NCBI GenBank assembly: GCA_016801845.1
Contig: CM028914.1
Span: 4,821,501 to 4,885,500, forward strand
Direction: 5' to 3'
Source: Polydactylus sextarius
Lineage: Eukaryota > Chordata > Actinopteri > Polynemidae
Length of the DNA: 64,000 bases
The notes under the pieces were generated by a model. The model saw only the letters and a program-made list of their open reading frames with translations, was not told where the DNA came from and did not search any database. Position numbers and translations under genes: made by a program. Shown here in pieces: positions 34,701 to 47,440 of the stretch. Numbering within the stretch: the first letter of the stretch is position 1; each line of letters begins with the position of its first letter.

Positions 34701-35726
34701 CTACTTCTCTACATCCACTGTGTTTTGCCAAGTGGAAAAACGTAGTATTTGTACATTTTGGAATGAGACCGGGTTGTTTGAGAAGACAACAGAGAGTTTG
34801 AATCGACAGCAAAGATGGTTAATGAGAACTGGTCTGATGGTCTGATCTCTGAGCCCATAGATCAAAGCACTAAGACACCTGGGGAGCAAGATTATAAACA
34901 CATAAAAAACATGTACAATGTGCACAAGTGTCATTGGTGAAACTACTTTTGCGAGGTCTCTGAGGAACGAGTTGTGCATAGTTGAGAGAAGACTGAGGCC
35001 GAGCTGCACCAGATGCAGCAGCAGTGTTTTACGAGCCTTATGAGCTGAAGCTTCATCTGCTGAGGCTGAGCTGGCTGCTACCATCACACCAATATATGAA
35101 GAAATAACTGTTACAGTAGCTGAAACAAACACAAAACCCGTGTAGGCTTTGTCATAATGAACAGTTGATGGCCCAAGAAGCATGGCAGTGGTGTGACAAA
35201 TGTCTGGCATCTGCAGACTCTCCAGCTGATGAAAGGGAAACTGTAAAAGCAAAATAAGTCGAATGAAGACATTTAGTGAACAAAAGACCCAAACAGCAGC
35301 AATGGCTGCCCCTGTGTTTCTGATGGTGACGATGTTAGCGTGCCTCAGTGGGTAGCACACAGCTACATATCGTTCTAGAGACATAACCACCAATGTCAAA
35401 GGAGAGATTTCATTTGTGAGTCTAGCAATCATAATGAGAAAACCACACATAGGATATGTCAGTTGTATTTGACAAGTAGCCACTAGGAAGAGGTTGTGAC
35501 TCTGAGCCAGCAGTGCAGTATCTGCAAAAAGAAGGTTATACAGAAGAATATAACGAGAGGTTTCACGAAACACTGGTTTACTCCTCAGAGTGAACAACAT
35601 GGTCCCATTAATGAAGAGAAACACACACCATGGCACTGTAGACAGAGAGAAAATAAGCGCTCTCTCCACCATCATATCTGATAATTTAAAGGAGACATTA
35701 GTGTGAAAATCAGATCCATATGACAT
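34701..35726 (-). CDS. Type A odorant receptor, OR131-2-like, 341 aa
   Basis: The frame is intact, but several residues that are constant in the other A receptors are changed: Cys33 to Trp in TM1 (VPWCVFLF), Arg219 to Ser at the cytoplasmic end of TM5 (VAASSASAD), and NSFLRDLAKV with Arg-Asp near the TM6/loop 3 end instead of LMAIAKV. Loop 2 reads MPDICHTTAMLLGPSTVHYD. Such changes at the G-protein-facing side could mean altered function or relaxed selection. Met93 is shared with 19991. Confidence 0.9.
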   Translation of the reverse strand: MSYGSDFHTNVSFKLSDMMVERALIFSLSTVPWCVFLFINGTMLFTLRSKPVFRETSRYILLYNLLFADTALLAQSHNLFLVATCQIQLTYPMCGFLIMIARLTNEISPLTLVVMSLERYVAVCYPLRHANIVTIRNTGAAIAAVWVFCSLNVFIRLILLLQFPFHQLESLQMPDICHTTAMLLGPSTVHYDKAYTGFVFVSATVTVISSYIGVMVAASSASADEASAHKARKTLLLHLVQLGLSLLSTMHNSFLRDLAKVVSPMTLVHIVHVFYVFIILLPRCLSALIYGLRDQTIRPVLINHLCCRFKLSVVFSNNPVSFQNVQILRFSTWQNTVDVEK

Positions 35727-36154
35727 TGTAGAGAATAATTCGAGATGTAAAACATTAACCTGCTGATGCCACTGAAACACTAAACACATTCAGTCTTGAA
35801 CAGTCCAGATTCAGTGTCTTTTAAACACAGATAACCGAAGCTCCACAAAAAAAAAAACAAAAAAAACACACACACACAGACAATCATCAACACAGTCAGT
35901 CTGTGTTTGTATGACAGCAGAGCTGATCTTCAGGGTTTGTTTGCCCAAACACACAAATTATAAGCTCTTTCCTCACAACCTGTTCACGTGACACATCACA
36001 CGTGAGGTTGTCAGCAATGGCTGATGTAATAACTTCTATTTTTATCTTGTCTCATTGTCCAAAGTGGTTGTTATAATGAAATAGTATGTGTTCAACTCAT
36101 TCACATTTTGGAAATATTCTGTTTTATTTATTTGTGTTGTATGAAGTAGATAGT

Positions 36155-36447
36155 CCTACACAAATCTATGTGCTTCAGTTAGAACGATCACCCATAGATG
36201 TATAGAAATTGTGTCTGGTCCCCGCCCAAGCTTATAACCAATAAGGGGAGTTACTCATAGCAACTTAATTAAGATTAACACAACTACTACAGTAGAATCA
36301 AAACATAAAGTTATCAAATGTGGATTGTGAATCAGTAAATGATTAGATATTGATCATAACGTTGACTTATTCTACATCACTGAAACCTGGCTAAAGCAGG
36401 AGGATTTTGTTAGTCTGAATGAATCAACTCCTTCAATCCATGTTAAC
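36155..36447 (+). mobile_element. L2-like LINE, 5' endonuclease piece (copy 2)
   Basis: It corresponds to 21441-21735, including its interruption by the downstream insert. Confidence 0.75.
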
Positions 36448-36494
36448 CCTCCGGTATCCGGGTGAGCGTAATATGCACCCTTTGAACTTTATGT

Positions 36495-36657
36495 TATCCA
36501 TCCATTCATCCATTTTCTATCCCTTTATCCCGTACTTGGGGTCATGGGGAGACTGAAGCCACAGAAAGGCCTTGCACCCAACCCGGGAGTTGAACCCAGG
36601 ACCTTCTTGCTGTGAGGCAACAGTGCTAACACCTGTCGGGCTGTGCTGCCCGCACTT
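36495..36657 (-). repeat. Teleost interspersed repeat, short copy (copy 2)
   Basis: It corresponds to 21783-21945; near its right end it reads CTGTCGGGCTG where copy 1 has CTGTGCGGCTG. Confidence 0.7.
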
Positions 36658-37052
36658 CGTGTTATAAAAAATCATAAATAACTGGCTATATTTTTCACAA
36701 TTTATATTAGCTGAGATTTAATAAGTTGTTCATTTTTGCAAGATTTTTAGAATTCTAACTTAGCCACTAACATCAACCCATTATAGACAATGGAAAATCA
36801 TTCTCCAAGTGACCATAATATGCCATAATATGACTCCCATTCAAACCACTGTTTTTGAGCCAAAAACCATTACATCACATATTATGCATTTGCTGATGCC
36901 TGGGCTTCTTTTGAGAGCTGTGGCTTAAAATTTCTCAAATTTGTTTTTACTCCGTGACATCACTTTTGCCATATTTGGAAGAAGAAAAATGAAAATACAC
37001 GTTTTGTCCACTTGGTTACCGTGTCTTTATGCCCTGCTCCCCTCTTCACCAA

Positions 37053-37793
37053 GGCTGCATCCAATCCTTAGTATGTATTGCGAACTACTGGGTGTCTACT
37101 ACTTGGCTGTTACAGTAGTGGCTACTACATAGCAAGCTAGCCAGAAGTAGGCACAATGTGGACGTACTACAACACGATGATATTGCGGCTGGAAGTGTAG
37201 CGTTAGCTACTAGGGCTAGTAAGCACAGTCATAGCGGTAACTTTTTACTCACAGTGGTGACATTAACCACTATGGTTTTATTTATAAATTACATGTGGCT
37301 TTTATTTACTGAACAGTCTGCATTTGCGTTTTAATGCAATTGCTTTTTAAAGTTTGTAAATAAATGGTCAGAAAAGCAGTTATACATCACAGGATATCTG
37401 ACCTTGTTATCCCTGAACAAACTTTGAATAAAATTGTAAAAATATCAAAATAATCTCTCCCTGGCCGCTGTCTCCATTTCCATTCACTAACAAGCACACA
37501 GATGTGGTTGTTGATCACTGTTTACTATAAATAATCAATTCATCCGAGTAAGTATCGAATGTCACTTTTAGTGGGCGAAGTTTCTACTTCTACAGCTTTC
37601 AACCTCCTGGTGCCTTCTGGGATAGCGTAGTGTACATCACTTGCATACTGCAAAATCCTAGCGGAAGTAGGAAGCCATCTGTGAACCTTTCGCCTCCTAC
37701 TGAAAGCTACTAAGGTATTCGGACGTACTAGATCGTCGCTTACTCATTTTTGCTTACCACATAGTAGGTTAGTAGGGATATTCGGATGCAGCC
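37053..37793. mobile_element. 741-bp element with GGCTGCATCC inverted ends (copy 2)
   Basis: It corresponds to 22339-23080 with one base missing near the left end (CATCCAATCC versus CATCCAAATCC). Confidence 0.6.
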
Positions 37794-38097
37794 GAAGACC
37801 CTGATGTATTGTGACAATGTGGGTGTGGGAGTCAGAGTGTGTGTGTGCGTGTGTGTGTGTGTGTACATTACATGACGTTGTGCTCCTTATATGTAAAAAA
37901 TGCATGTAGCTTTTGAGTTGCACTGTTTTTCCATTCGCTTCATTTCATGTGTAGTTTTTGAATAAAAGTCCTTCTGCTTGTTTTATTGTGAAACACACAT
38001 CGCAAACCTGAAAAAAGGCCCATACACACAAGTATTACACAACTTTGAAGTACACGAACAGGGGACATTTACCAGGGGACATTTACTTTAAAAGCCT

Positions 38098-38791
38098 ACT
38101 CTGGACACAGGTGATCTAGCTAATTATAGACCCATATCAAATCTTCCTTTTATGTCCAAAATCACTCTGTGATTACTTCCATGGGAATAGTCTGTTTGAA
38201 GATTTCCAGTCAGGGTTTAGAGCTCATCATAGTAATAGAAACAGCATTAGTGAAAGTTACCAACAACCTTCTCATGGTGTCAGAAAATGGACTTGTCTCT
38301 GTACTTGTCCTGTTGGGATTTAGTGCTGCCTTTGTAATAAAATCTTATGATCAATTGTATCAAAGAATATATTTGGGATTAGAGGCACTGCACTTTATTG
38401 GTTTAAGTCGTATCTATCGGATAGATTCCAGTTTGTTCATGTGAACAAGGAGTCTTCCATACAAACTGCAGTTAGTCATTTATTTCCACAGGGTTCTGTG
38501 TTAGGACCAATCCTTTTTAACTTATACATACTTCCCTTAGACAATGTCATCAGGAAGCACAATATAAACTTCCATTGTTATGCAGATGATAACCAGCTGT
38601 ACTAAACTAACCAGGTCCTCACACCTCAGGATTGTCTTAAATACATTAAGACCTGGATGACTCATAATTTCTCACTTTTAAACTCAGACAAAGCCGAAGT
38701 TATCATACTTGTCCCGAAACATCTCATAACATCATTTTTAGATCACATAGATAATCTAGATGGTATTACAGTGGCCTCCATTTCTACTGTG
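38098..38791 (+). mobile_element. L2-like LINE, reverse transcriptase piece (copy 2)
   Basis: It corresponds to 23385-24078, with YADD retained and the empty MITE site near 38534. Confidence 0.85.
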
Positions 38792-40513
38792 AGCTTAGCG
38801 GTTTGATAAGAGAAGATCGGTCCACACCACAAATGGATGTTGAGCCCCCTCTAACCAATGTTTCCATTCTTCCAATGCTATCTTGACGGAAGTAACTCAT
38901 GATTACCGACATCATAGTTCTGTTCTGCTGGTGAAAGCTTCCTGGACAGGATGACACAAGGGTGCAGCTTGTGATCCTTGGCAGAGCACTGCAGGAGAAC
39001 AGCCCCAGCTCCTTCGTTGGACGCATCCACTTCCACCACAAACTGCTGACTGGGGTCAGGAACCGTGGGTATGGAAGCAGTGGTAAACATCTCCTTGAGC
39101 TGAGTGAAGACCTCCTGGGCTTGCGAGGACCACAGGAATGGAACCTGAGGAGAGGTGAGAGCATGGAGGGGAGAAGCTATGGTGCTGAAATTTCTGATAA
39201 ACCGCCTGTAGAAGTTAGCAAAGCCCAGAAACTGCTGGACCTACTTGCAGGTAATATGTGGAGACCACTGAGCCACAGCGCTACCTTTAGCCGAGTCCAT
39301 TTGTATCTGTCCAGGGGCTATGAGGAAGCCCAGGAGTGACACAGATTCGGCATGAAATTCACTCTTTTCTGCTTTCACATAAGGCTGGTTCTCCAGCAGG
39401 CGCTGGAATGATGAAATGCTAAAAATGAAGCTTCCATCTAGCATAGCACTAGCCCCCAAGGACTGAGGTAGAGATTCAGTCCTAACATTCAGTTTGTAAG
39501 CAAAGCTCCAAACTAAATTCCTCCAGCCGTGTGAAGCAGGTGAAGGACAACCTCTGGTGTAGTCCATGGGAACTGAAGCTCGTGACTTGTCCCTTCTCTG
39601 CTCACCCAAGTGGTGGTCTGTTCTGACCGTAGGGCGATCACAGCGTCAAGATCCTCGGGCAAATCGAGGGGAACCAATTAGTCTTGTATTGGGGCAGACA
39701 GTCCTTTGATGAAAGCATCATATAGTACTGTGGAATTCCATCTGCTATCAGTGGCTAAGGTGCAGAAGCAGATGGCATAATCAGAGACCGAGTCTGTACC
39801 TTGCCTGATGCTCAAACTTATGTGTTGTTTCTCTTCCTGACATGGTAGGGTAGAAAACTTTCCTCAACGCCTCTGTGAACTAATCCACAGATTGACAGAT
39901 TGGCGACCCACGGGACCATTCCGCTGTAGCCCAGGCCTGTGCTCTCCTAGTAAGATGGGAGATCATGAATGCCACCTTGAATCTTTCGGTAGGTAAGGTT
40001 GACAGCAATTGTCCCTAGTGCATTTCATAGTCCACAATGAACAACAGGCATTCTCCAGGCTCACCGGAGAATTTTTTAGGTGGAGGAAGATGAAGAGCCA
40101 AGGATTGGGGACCTGAGGTTGGTGGTGCTATGACATTTGCTGAGGAAGGCGTGGCTGAGGTGTCTTTGGTCAGGTGAGCAAGCATCTGATGAATCTGGGT
40201 GGTCAAGAGAGTCACTTGAGCTGTCATGTCAGCCCTGAACTCCTCTTGACTGTCTGCCAGCACTTTCACTCCCTGTTGGAGGGCGGACATCTGGTCCTCT
40301 TGCTGATTAAGGCCGACGCCTTGAAAGTGAACAGCTGCCGTCAGGTGGTCTGAGCTGGCTGGGCTCATGCTGGCCAGTTCGCTCTGTCACGACCAAACTA
40401 TGGACCCGAACCCAAAAACACAACTCCACAGACCAAAAGTAGCATTTATTACACAAACAAAAAAACACTCTTTACAGAGGAAAAAAATCTATGAGAAAGA
40501 AACAAACAGAAAA
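38792..40513 (-). mobile_element. Ty3/gypsy retrotransposon fragment (copy 2)
   Basis: It corresponds to 24079-25800 with the same deletions and stops. The nesting therefore came before the segmental duplication. Confidence 0.85.
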
Positions 40514-40535
40514 TCACACAAACGAGGCTTGTTTG

Positions 40536-41172
40536 TGAGGTCCGGAAGGCAGACACCCTTTCTACATTTAAGGTTAGACTTAAAACTTTCCTTTATGATA
40601 AAGCCTATAGTTAAGGATGGTTCTGGTGGGACATGGACCTGCCTGAACTATCCTTTAGTTAAGCTGCTATAGGATTAGACTGCTGGGGAACTCTGACAAT
40701 ACACTGCTCCTCTTCTTTCTGTCCCTCACTCCTGTTGCTTCTGTCTCTCCCTCACACTTCATGTCTTTATATCAGTATATTACATATTATTAACACTCAT
40801 CTTCTCTCTCTCGCAGTTATGTGCCCCCATCCCTTTTTCTTTTTCAGGTAACTTTGATTAATTAATTTTGCTTAACAACTACTTGTAAACATCTAGTCTC
40901 TACTGTCTCTTACTGGTCTCCCTCTTTTCTTTCTCCCCTCTCCCCCGTCCTCCTCCCCTCCCTTTCCACTGTCTTCTCTGTCTCTTTTCTCTGTTTTCAT
41001 TTCACCCCAGCCGATCAAAGCTGATGACCGTCCACTCTGAGTCTGGTTCTGCTGGAGGTTTCTTCCTGTTAAAGGGGAGTTTTTCCTCTCCATTGCTGCC
41101 AAGCACGTGCTAAGTAAAGTGCCTTGTGAAATGTTTTTAAGATCTGGTGCTGTATAAATATATTTGAATTGA
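40536..41172 (+). mobile_element. L2-like LINE, 3' end (copy 2)
   Basis: It corresponds to 25828-26466 with the 8-bp deletion at its left edge. Confidence 0.8.
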
Positions 41173-42587
41173 AACTGACTTGAATAGACTGACAGACAGA
41201 CAGGCAGAGAGACAGATTTAATTTCATTTATTTATTTATTGCTATCATGCATCCAGGGTCACAAAATTTATGTTCCAAAAGGCCCTGGATTAAATACATT
41301 CTGACATTTAACATATTGTTTGTCATCACCTTTGTGTAGCTGATTTGGAGTCAAAAGCTGAGCTGTTGTGGATAAATGACTGTCAGGGAATTACAGGAAC
41401 ATACAGACATGCTGAACCTTAACAGAAAGTCTTGAGTTGTCATTTTAATGCCTTGAGCAAGTTTCTAAAAATGTTGCAGGAAAGATCAAAATATTTCTTA
41501 CACCTTACTGCAACAATATAGAACCTCAGGCTACTATTTCCTACTATGCATTCAACATATTAAAATGAAAAGAAAACAACTCTGACAAACAAAGGTTTTT
41601 TTTAACAGCTTGTTGAATGGTTGTCAAAATTTTAATTTATTATTTCACTGAATTTCAAGCAATACTGTAATTAGTTATTTTTAATGAATGAACAATGTTG
41701 TTGAAACTGATGAAGCTGTATTTTCTATTTATTTTCTGTTGAATATCTAAAGCCAAATATGATGAAGGTCCTCCCAAAAACTTTACTTGTCAGTCCCTGC
41801 TACAAACCAGTCTCATCTCAAAACATACAAATACTAAATTGGTCCACTCTGCAAAACTCAGCAGTTTCACAATTTAAGGTCTTCATTCATTGCTTTTGCC
41901 TGCCCCCATGTCATGAGACCGTCAAGTTTTTGCCTGCAGGAGCAAATCAATATGGTTGATATTCTTATCATATGGAAAATGCAATATTTTGAGAAAATAG
42001 TTTTGGTGTTATTTTGAATTTTGATGACATTTCTAGTGAGAAATACATACTTACATACACTCACTGAGTGTATGTGATGTTTAGTTTATTAGTTAAGATT
42101 TTGTCAGGCCATATTACTGTCACTGCTATGGTGATTGCTAGTGACTCTGATATTGCATATTAGCAGCATGTAGTTTGTATCATTACATTTGCATTGATAT
42201 TTCTTGCCGTTTCTGTTTAGGTGATGTGTTGGCTGATGTAACAAATTCCAGGCATCTAACTTGAATCTGTTCACAAAGAACATTCATATTGAGCCCGACC
42301 CAGGATTGTACTGGTCTTTACCAGCATTTTAGGGAAACATCCCAACTACGTGGACTAGTGGAAAAGTATGTGTTGAGTCCATGATTTAGGTGAACGTTCT
42401 GTATTATGGATAGATACAAAGTAGACAAGCAACATTCAGTGAATGAAATCATCCATTTTTAAAAAAACATTCAGAAGGTACTAAAACCAGGTTGCATACT
42501 GTGCACACTGCGCACTGTGCAGCATGGTATGGCAACACATGAGGGACAAAATACGGTTACTGTGCTTTTAACCAATTTAATATGAGC
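41173..42587. repeat. Gene-free module sequence downstream of A receptor (copy 2)
   Basis: It corresponds to 26467-27880. No gene is seen. Confidence 0.75.
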
Positions 42588-43631
42588 TTATTCTTTACCT
42601 ATACCCCACTTCTCTACATGCACTGCGTTTTGCCAAGTGGAAAAACGTAGTATTTCTACATTTTGGGATGAAACTGGGTTGTTGGAGAAGACAACAGAGA
42701 GTTTGAGTCGACAGCAAAGATGGTTAATGAGAACTGGTCTGATGGTCTGATCTCTAAGCCCATAGATCAAAGCACTAAGACACCTGGGGAGCAAGATTAT
42801 AAACACATAAAAAACATGTACAATGTGCACAAGTGTCATCGGTGAAACTACTTTTGCGATAGCTAAGAGGAACGAGTTGTGCATAGTTGAGAAAAGACTG
42901 AGGCCGAGCTGCACCAGATGCAGCAGCAGTGTTTTACGAGCCTTTTGAGCTGACGCTTCGTCTGCAGAGGCTGACCTGGCTGCTACCATCACACCAATAT
43001 ATGAAGAAATAATTGCTACAGTAGCTGAAACAAACACAAAACCAGTGTATGCTTTGTCGTATTGATCAGTTAATGGCCCCAAAAATATGACAGTGGTGTG
43101 ACAAAAGTCTCTCATCTGCAGACTCTCCAGCTGATGAAAGGGAAACTGTAAAAGCAACATAACTCGAATGAAGACATTTAGTGAACTGAAGACCCAAACA
43201 GCAGCAATGGCTACCCCTGTGTTTCTGATGGTGACGATGGTAGCGTGCCTCAGTGGGTAGCACACAGCTACATATCGTTCTAGAGACATAAACACAAGTG
43301 TCAAAGGAGAGATTTCAGTTGTCAGATTAGTGATCATGACGAGAAAACCACACACAGGATACGTCAGTTGTACTCGACAAGTAGCCACTAGGAAGAGGTT
43401 GTGACTCTGAGCCAGCAGAGCAGTATCTGCAAAAAGGAGGTTATACAGAAGAATATAACGAGAGGTTTCACGAAACACTGGTTTACTCCTCAGAGTGAAC
43501 AACATGGTCCCATTAATGAAGAGAAACACACAACATGGCACTGTAGACAGAGAGAAAACAACTGCTCTCTCCACCATCATATCTGGTGGTTGAAAGGAGA
43601 CATTAGTGTGAAAATCAGACCCATACGACAT
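42588..43631 (-). CDS. Type A odorant receptor, OR131-2-like, 347 aa
   Basis: This is the duplicate of 27881, with the same six-residue C-terminal extension. I count four amino-acid differences: His versus Gln in SHNLF, Thr versus Asn in RHATIV, Val versus Ala in NTGVAI, and Asp versus Tyr in MRDFC. At all but the NTGVAI site this copy carries the residue common elsewhere in the family, so 27881 is probably the more derived at those sites. Confidence 0.93.
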   Translation of the reverse strand: MSYGSDFHTNVSFQPPDMMVERAVVFSLSTVPCCVFLFINGTMLFTLRSKPVFRETSRYILLYNLLFADTALLAQSHNLFLVATCRVQLTYPVCGFLVMITNLTTEISPLTLVFMSLERYVAVCYPLRHATIVTIRNTGVAIAAVWVFSSLNVFIRVMLLLQFPFHQLESLQMRDFCHTTVIFLGPLTDQYDKAYTGFVFVSATVAIISSYIGVMVAARSASADEASAQKARKTLLLHLVQLGLSLFSTMHNSFLLAIAKVVSPMTLVHIVHVFYVFIILLPRCLSALIYGLRDQTIRPVLINHLCCRLKLSVVFSNNPVSSQNVEILRFSTWQNAVHVEKWGIGKE

Positions 43632-44576
43632 TGTGGAGAATAATTTAAGATGTAAATTATTAACCTGCTGGTGCCACTGAAACACTTATTACATTCAGTC
43701 TTAAACAGTCCAGATTCAGTGTCTTACCCGAGGCTTCACAAAAACCCCACAGTCATCAACATTTGTTTTCCCTGTGCAGAGAGCAAGTTAAAGTCAGTCT
43801 GTGTTTGTATGACAGCAGAGCTGATCTTCAAGGTTTGTTTGCCCAAACACGCAACTTAATAAACTTTTTCCTCACAACCTGTTCACATGACAAATCACAC
43901 GTGAGATTGTCAGCCATGGCTGATGTAATAACTTCTATTTGGCTTCTAAGTGGTTGTTACAGTCAAAATATATGTGTTCAACTCATTCACATTTTGGAAA
44001 TATTCTGTTTTATTATTGTTGTTTTATGTAAGTAGATAAAATAGAGAGTTAATTGATCTTGCCAGGGAAATTATTGAAGTAATAAAATATATCACATTAA
44101 AAGATAATTGGTAGTGGATGTCCAGCATGTCCTGAATGTCTTATGAGTCTTATTGTATGTACCTTCATTTATCAATTTTATTAGTTTCCATCATTTATCG
44201 CATTATCTCACAGTTAAATAAGCAGACATTCAGAGTGAAAACAACAATTTATTACTCAATTTCTCCCTGGGATCAATACATTATTTCTGATTCTGATGTT
44301 GTAGGGAGCTGTGTTGGTGTGGTGCTTTAGGTGCCACTGAGACATAAAATTAAAACCAGGAATTTCTGTGTCTGTCTCTGAGTTTGAAGAGTTATCAGAT
44401 GGCAAAGTTCTATAAGTAGTTTATAGTTGCTGAGACTTGCATTTTACAACTTATTGCAAATGTGATCATCTTATATTTCATCATAGAAATATGCTAATCA
44501 CATTTAAGCATATATACAACAACCACATTTACAAGCACATACAAGGCATGATATGTTTAATAAAGTCTACTTTGAG

Positions 44577-44848
44577 CCTTCAGCCTTGGCTGGGACGATA
44601 GAGACTTCCATCTGACAGTAGAAATGATATCTGTGAAGTGGTCTGATGGTCTGGGTCCGATCCCTGATGCCATAAATGAGAGAACTCAGACACCGCGGGA
44701 AGATGAAAAGACAGACAAAGAACATTTTGGATACGCACAAAGACTATCCTGGATAAAATTCTGTAAAGGGCGATAAGGATTGCGCTGTAAATGGTTGAGG
44801 ACAGACTGAGGCCTAGTTGCACCAGATGCAGCAGGAGTGTATTATGAG
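44577..44848 (-). pseudogene. Type B odorant receptor, truncated and frameshifted
   Basis: Only the last third survives, from HLVQLGLSLSSTIYS (TM6) to the tail. A two-base deletion near 44713 (after RIQNVL) throws TM7 out of frame, and a 6-bp insertion lies near 44655. Upstream, at about 44848, receptor sequence ends inside the TLLLH motif and unrelated sequence starts. It occupies the position of the intact B genes at 14781 and 50842. Confidence 0.88.
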
Positions 44849-45194
44849 GTGTTCAATTGTACTGTGTTGTCTGTATTCATAGTCGTTTCCAGTCCGGTCA
44901 TTACAATGTTGTCAGCCGATGAATCTTCTTCCGTCCCCACTCTCACAGACTCTGGAGGTGTTTTCTTTCTTTGCTTTTTCATAGCTACGGAAGGTGTCTT
45001 CAGCCTGCTGCAAAGCATGAGAGACTACAGACTTGGGCAGCTAACCTAAGTCTGTCCTTGTGGTCCTGTCCTTGTGTATAACTGTTATTGTCATATTATT
45101 TGTGCTACACTGTGTTAACCTATAATGAGCATGTCAATTTAGACAAAGATTTCATCTCCCTATTGCTAGACTTCCACACTGTCCTACTAAAAAT
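44849..45194. other. Unassigned sequence replacing the B gene 5' part
   Basis: 44849-45090 has no match elsewhere in the window and no convincing gene. 45091-45194 is paralogous to 16140-16240, the flank beyond the B gene. Confidence 0.5.
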
Positions 45195-45248
45195 GTCTGA
45201 CAGCGACAGCAGGGCAGTGTGGTGGCACAGGCTTAGCACTGATGCCTC
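45195..45248 (+). repeat. Teleost interspersed repeat, left half
   Basis: It contains GGCAGTGTGGTGGCACAGGC and stops at GCCTC, where the LTR starts. Its continuation is at 47170. Confidence 0.75.
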
Positions 45249-46737
45249 TGTAGCGGACTCCGCTGATTACCTCACATTAAGAAAGGATTAAACAACTCTT
45301 CCACGGGACCTCTTGACCCTTTTCCCCTCTGGATCCTGCCATAAACCTATTCAGACAGATCCAGGACACTGAACTCTGGGTAACCCTCATAAAACACCTC
45401 CTATCACACAACACTTTAGATAAGACACCATAAGACTGGTTCTTATCACCCGAAACTCTGGGTAACCATCATAGGATAACCCATTCTTACACATTCTGAG
45501 GACATCTGGTCACAGGAGGGTTAGGAAGTAATGTGACCATCTTCACCTTTTCGTTGTAATATTATTTGTCTTTATTGTGTTGTCACCTGTTATGATTATA
45601 ATATTATACAGGAAGTATTCAGTTGTTTCGAGAACTATTCACTTATGCATTCCTAAATGTCTTACTGTCGTTTGTGTCACATTGTAAATAACCATTCCTT
45701 CCAATAAGGTCGCAGTCATAATAATTAGTTGCTGCTAATTATAAATGCCATTGTTATAATATTCAAATAACATATGGAATATGAAATTGTGTAAAGATCA
45801 CACATGTTCAACATTAATGTGTAGGATCACATACTTTGGTCACGGTGAGTAGAAGTAGGAGGAGGGGTTGAAAAGCCCCAGACTCCGAGCTTGTGCAAAA
45901 TATCGTAAATTAGAAATTTGCGGCAACTGAAACAAAGGGATCTTATTGCAGCTTGGGGATGATGTCACGCACCTCAAGGTGTAAAGAGAGTGTTACACGC
46001 AGCTCTTGGGCAGTCTTCTACTTCTACTTCACTTCTTCACTTTAACTCTTCAGTTCTAGTCCTTCTTATTTTACTTTCTTAAGTTCTCGAGACAACCTTT
46101 TCCATAAGTTTATTTGTCTAGTAACTAAGTTGAAACACAACTTAAAGTTTTTTTAATTTCGCCAGCCAACATTAATTACCATTTTTCGTCTTTTTACAAC
46201 ATCAATAACTTTTGTTCTTTTTGTAACCTATTATTTTTACTATTACGTTACTGCGTTAATTTTTGAAAGTTTTGGAGTTTTTGTATCGTTCGGCCAAACG
46301 TTCAAATTCTTCATCTACGATTGAGAAACGTCTTTACTGATCAGACCTGCTATCATCATCCTCAACCCGCAAAGAATTCGAGCAGATCAGACCAGCCAAG
46401 CATCCACCACCAGCCTGAGCACTAGCAGTGGTTGCCACCAGACACTGAGTCAATCCGACTCACACACGCCCAGGACCAATACCCTGCACCGTGGTTCGTC
46501 GGGTCCCGAGAGATTCTACCTGGGACATGTCACACCACTGCATCAGTTTCTGAGTCTGGCAAAGCCCTTGAACCGCCAGCTGAAGCAGGTTGAGTTTAAT
46601 CCTTGCTCTTGGGTTTGAGGTCTGATAGTATAAAATCAAATTACCGTTTATTTAAATCAGTTATTCATAGACTTCGATAGTACAATCGTTAGTCTCGTTC
46701 AACTAGATTCCTTTCACCCTGATCCAAAGTAACACAC

Positions 46738-46787
<50 letters not shown>

Positions 46788-47169
46788 TAAGTCATCTGTT
46801 CATTTACATTTGTTCATTCACTTACTAATCCATTCACTGTTTATTGTTTATTATTGTTTATCTTTTGTTTATTAAATATTGTTTTATTTAGACTAAGTTC
46901 TTGTGTTTGGTTCATTTGTGCCTGAGACGGGGGATCCATTGAATTGGAACTCAACCATGAGATCGAGTCAAAATCAATTAATAACAGTCTAAACTTATTA
47001 AATTTCATTCAAAATTTCCGATGTAAAACAGTCCTCTTAGACGTTGGCAAGAGGTGGTGCCCCGGCTTTAACAGACTATTAATAATTGTAATGAATTGTT
47101 GATTATTAATAATTGTTGATCAAAATTAATAATCTTCATAAAGAGGCGCATTTTCATGTTTCCCCTACA
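45249..47169. mobile_element. Solo LTR, 1921 bp, with 4-bp target duplication
   Basis: The element runs from TGTAGCGG to CCCCTACA, so its ends are TG...CA within a short inverted TGTAG/CTACA. It is flanked by CCTC on both sides (45245-45248 and 47170-47173). Those flanks rejoin to give the uninterrupted fish repeat seen at 16240. No open frame of note lies inside; there is a (CA)n(TA)n run at 46733-46783. An internal region is absent, so this is a solo LTR left by recombination. The family (BEL, gypsy or endogenous retrovirus type) cannot be told from the sequence alone; the length is large for an LTR. Confidence 0.75.
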
Positions 47170-47410
47170 CCTCACAGCAAGAAGGTGCTGGGTTTGACTC
47201 TTGGGTCAGGTGCAGAGTCTGTGTGGAGTTTGCATGTTCTCCCCATGGCTGCGTGGGTTTCCTCTGGGAGCAACATTGAAATAAACATAATAAATTGTTC
47301 GTAGGTGTGGATGCTGGTGATGGTCCAGGGTGTACCTAGACCTACCCCAGCTGGGATAGGCTCAAGTCCCCCCAGACCCCGAGGGATAAAGGGGATAGAT
47401 AGATCTATAG
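47170..47410 (+). repeat. Teleost interspersed repeat, right half
   Basis: It starts CCTCACAGCAAGAAGGTGC and runs through GAGTTTGCATGTTCTCCCC and CAGCTGGGATAGGCTC to GATAGATAGATC. It is the continuation of 45195-45248 beyond the solo LTR. Confidence 0.75.
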
Positions 47411-47440
47411 ATAGATAGCTCTGACAACCCAGACTTGAGT

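Larger units (their letters stand above)
35876..43939. repeat. Segmental duplication, copy 2 (about 8.1 kb)
   Basis: This is the partner of 21163-29232, with the same nested elements in the same order. Differences are few: scattered substitutions, one-base indels, and an 8-bp loss in the LINE after TTGTGAG near 40537. Confidence 0.9.
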
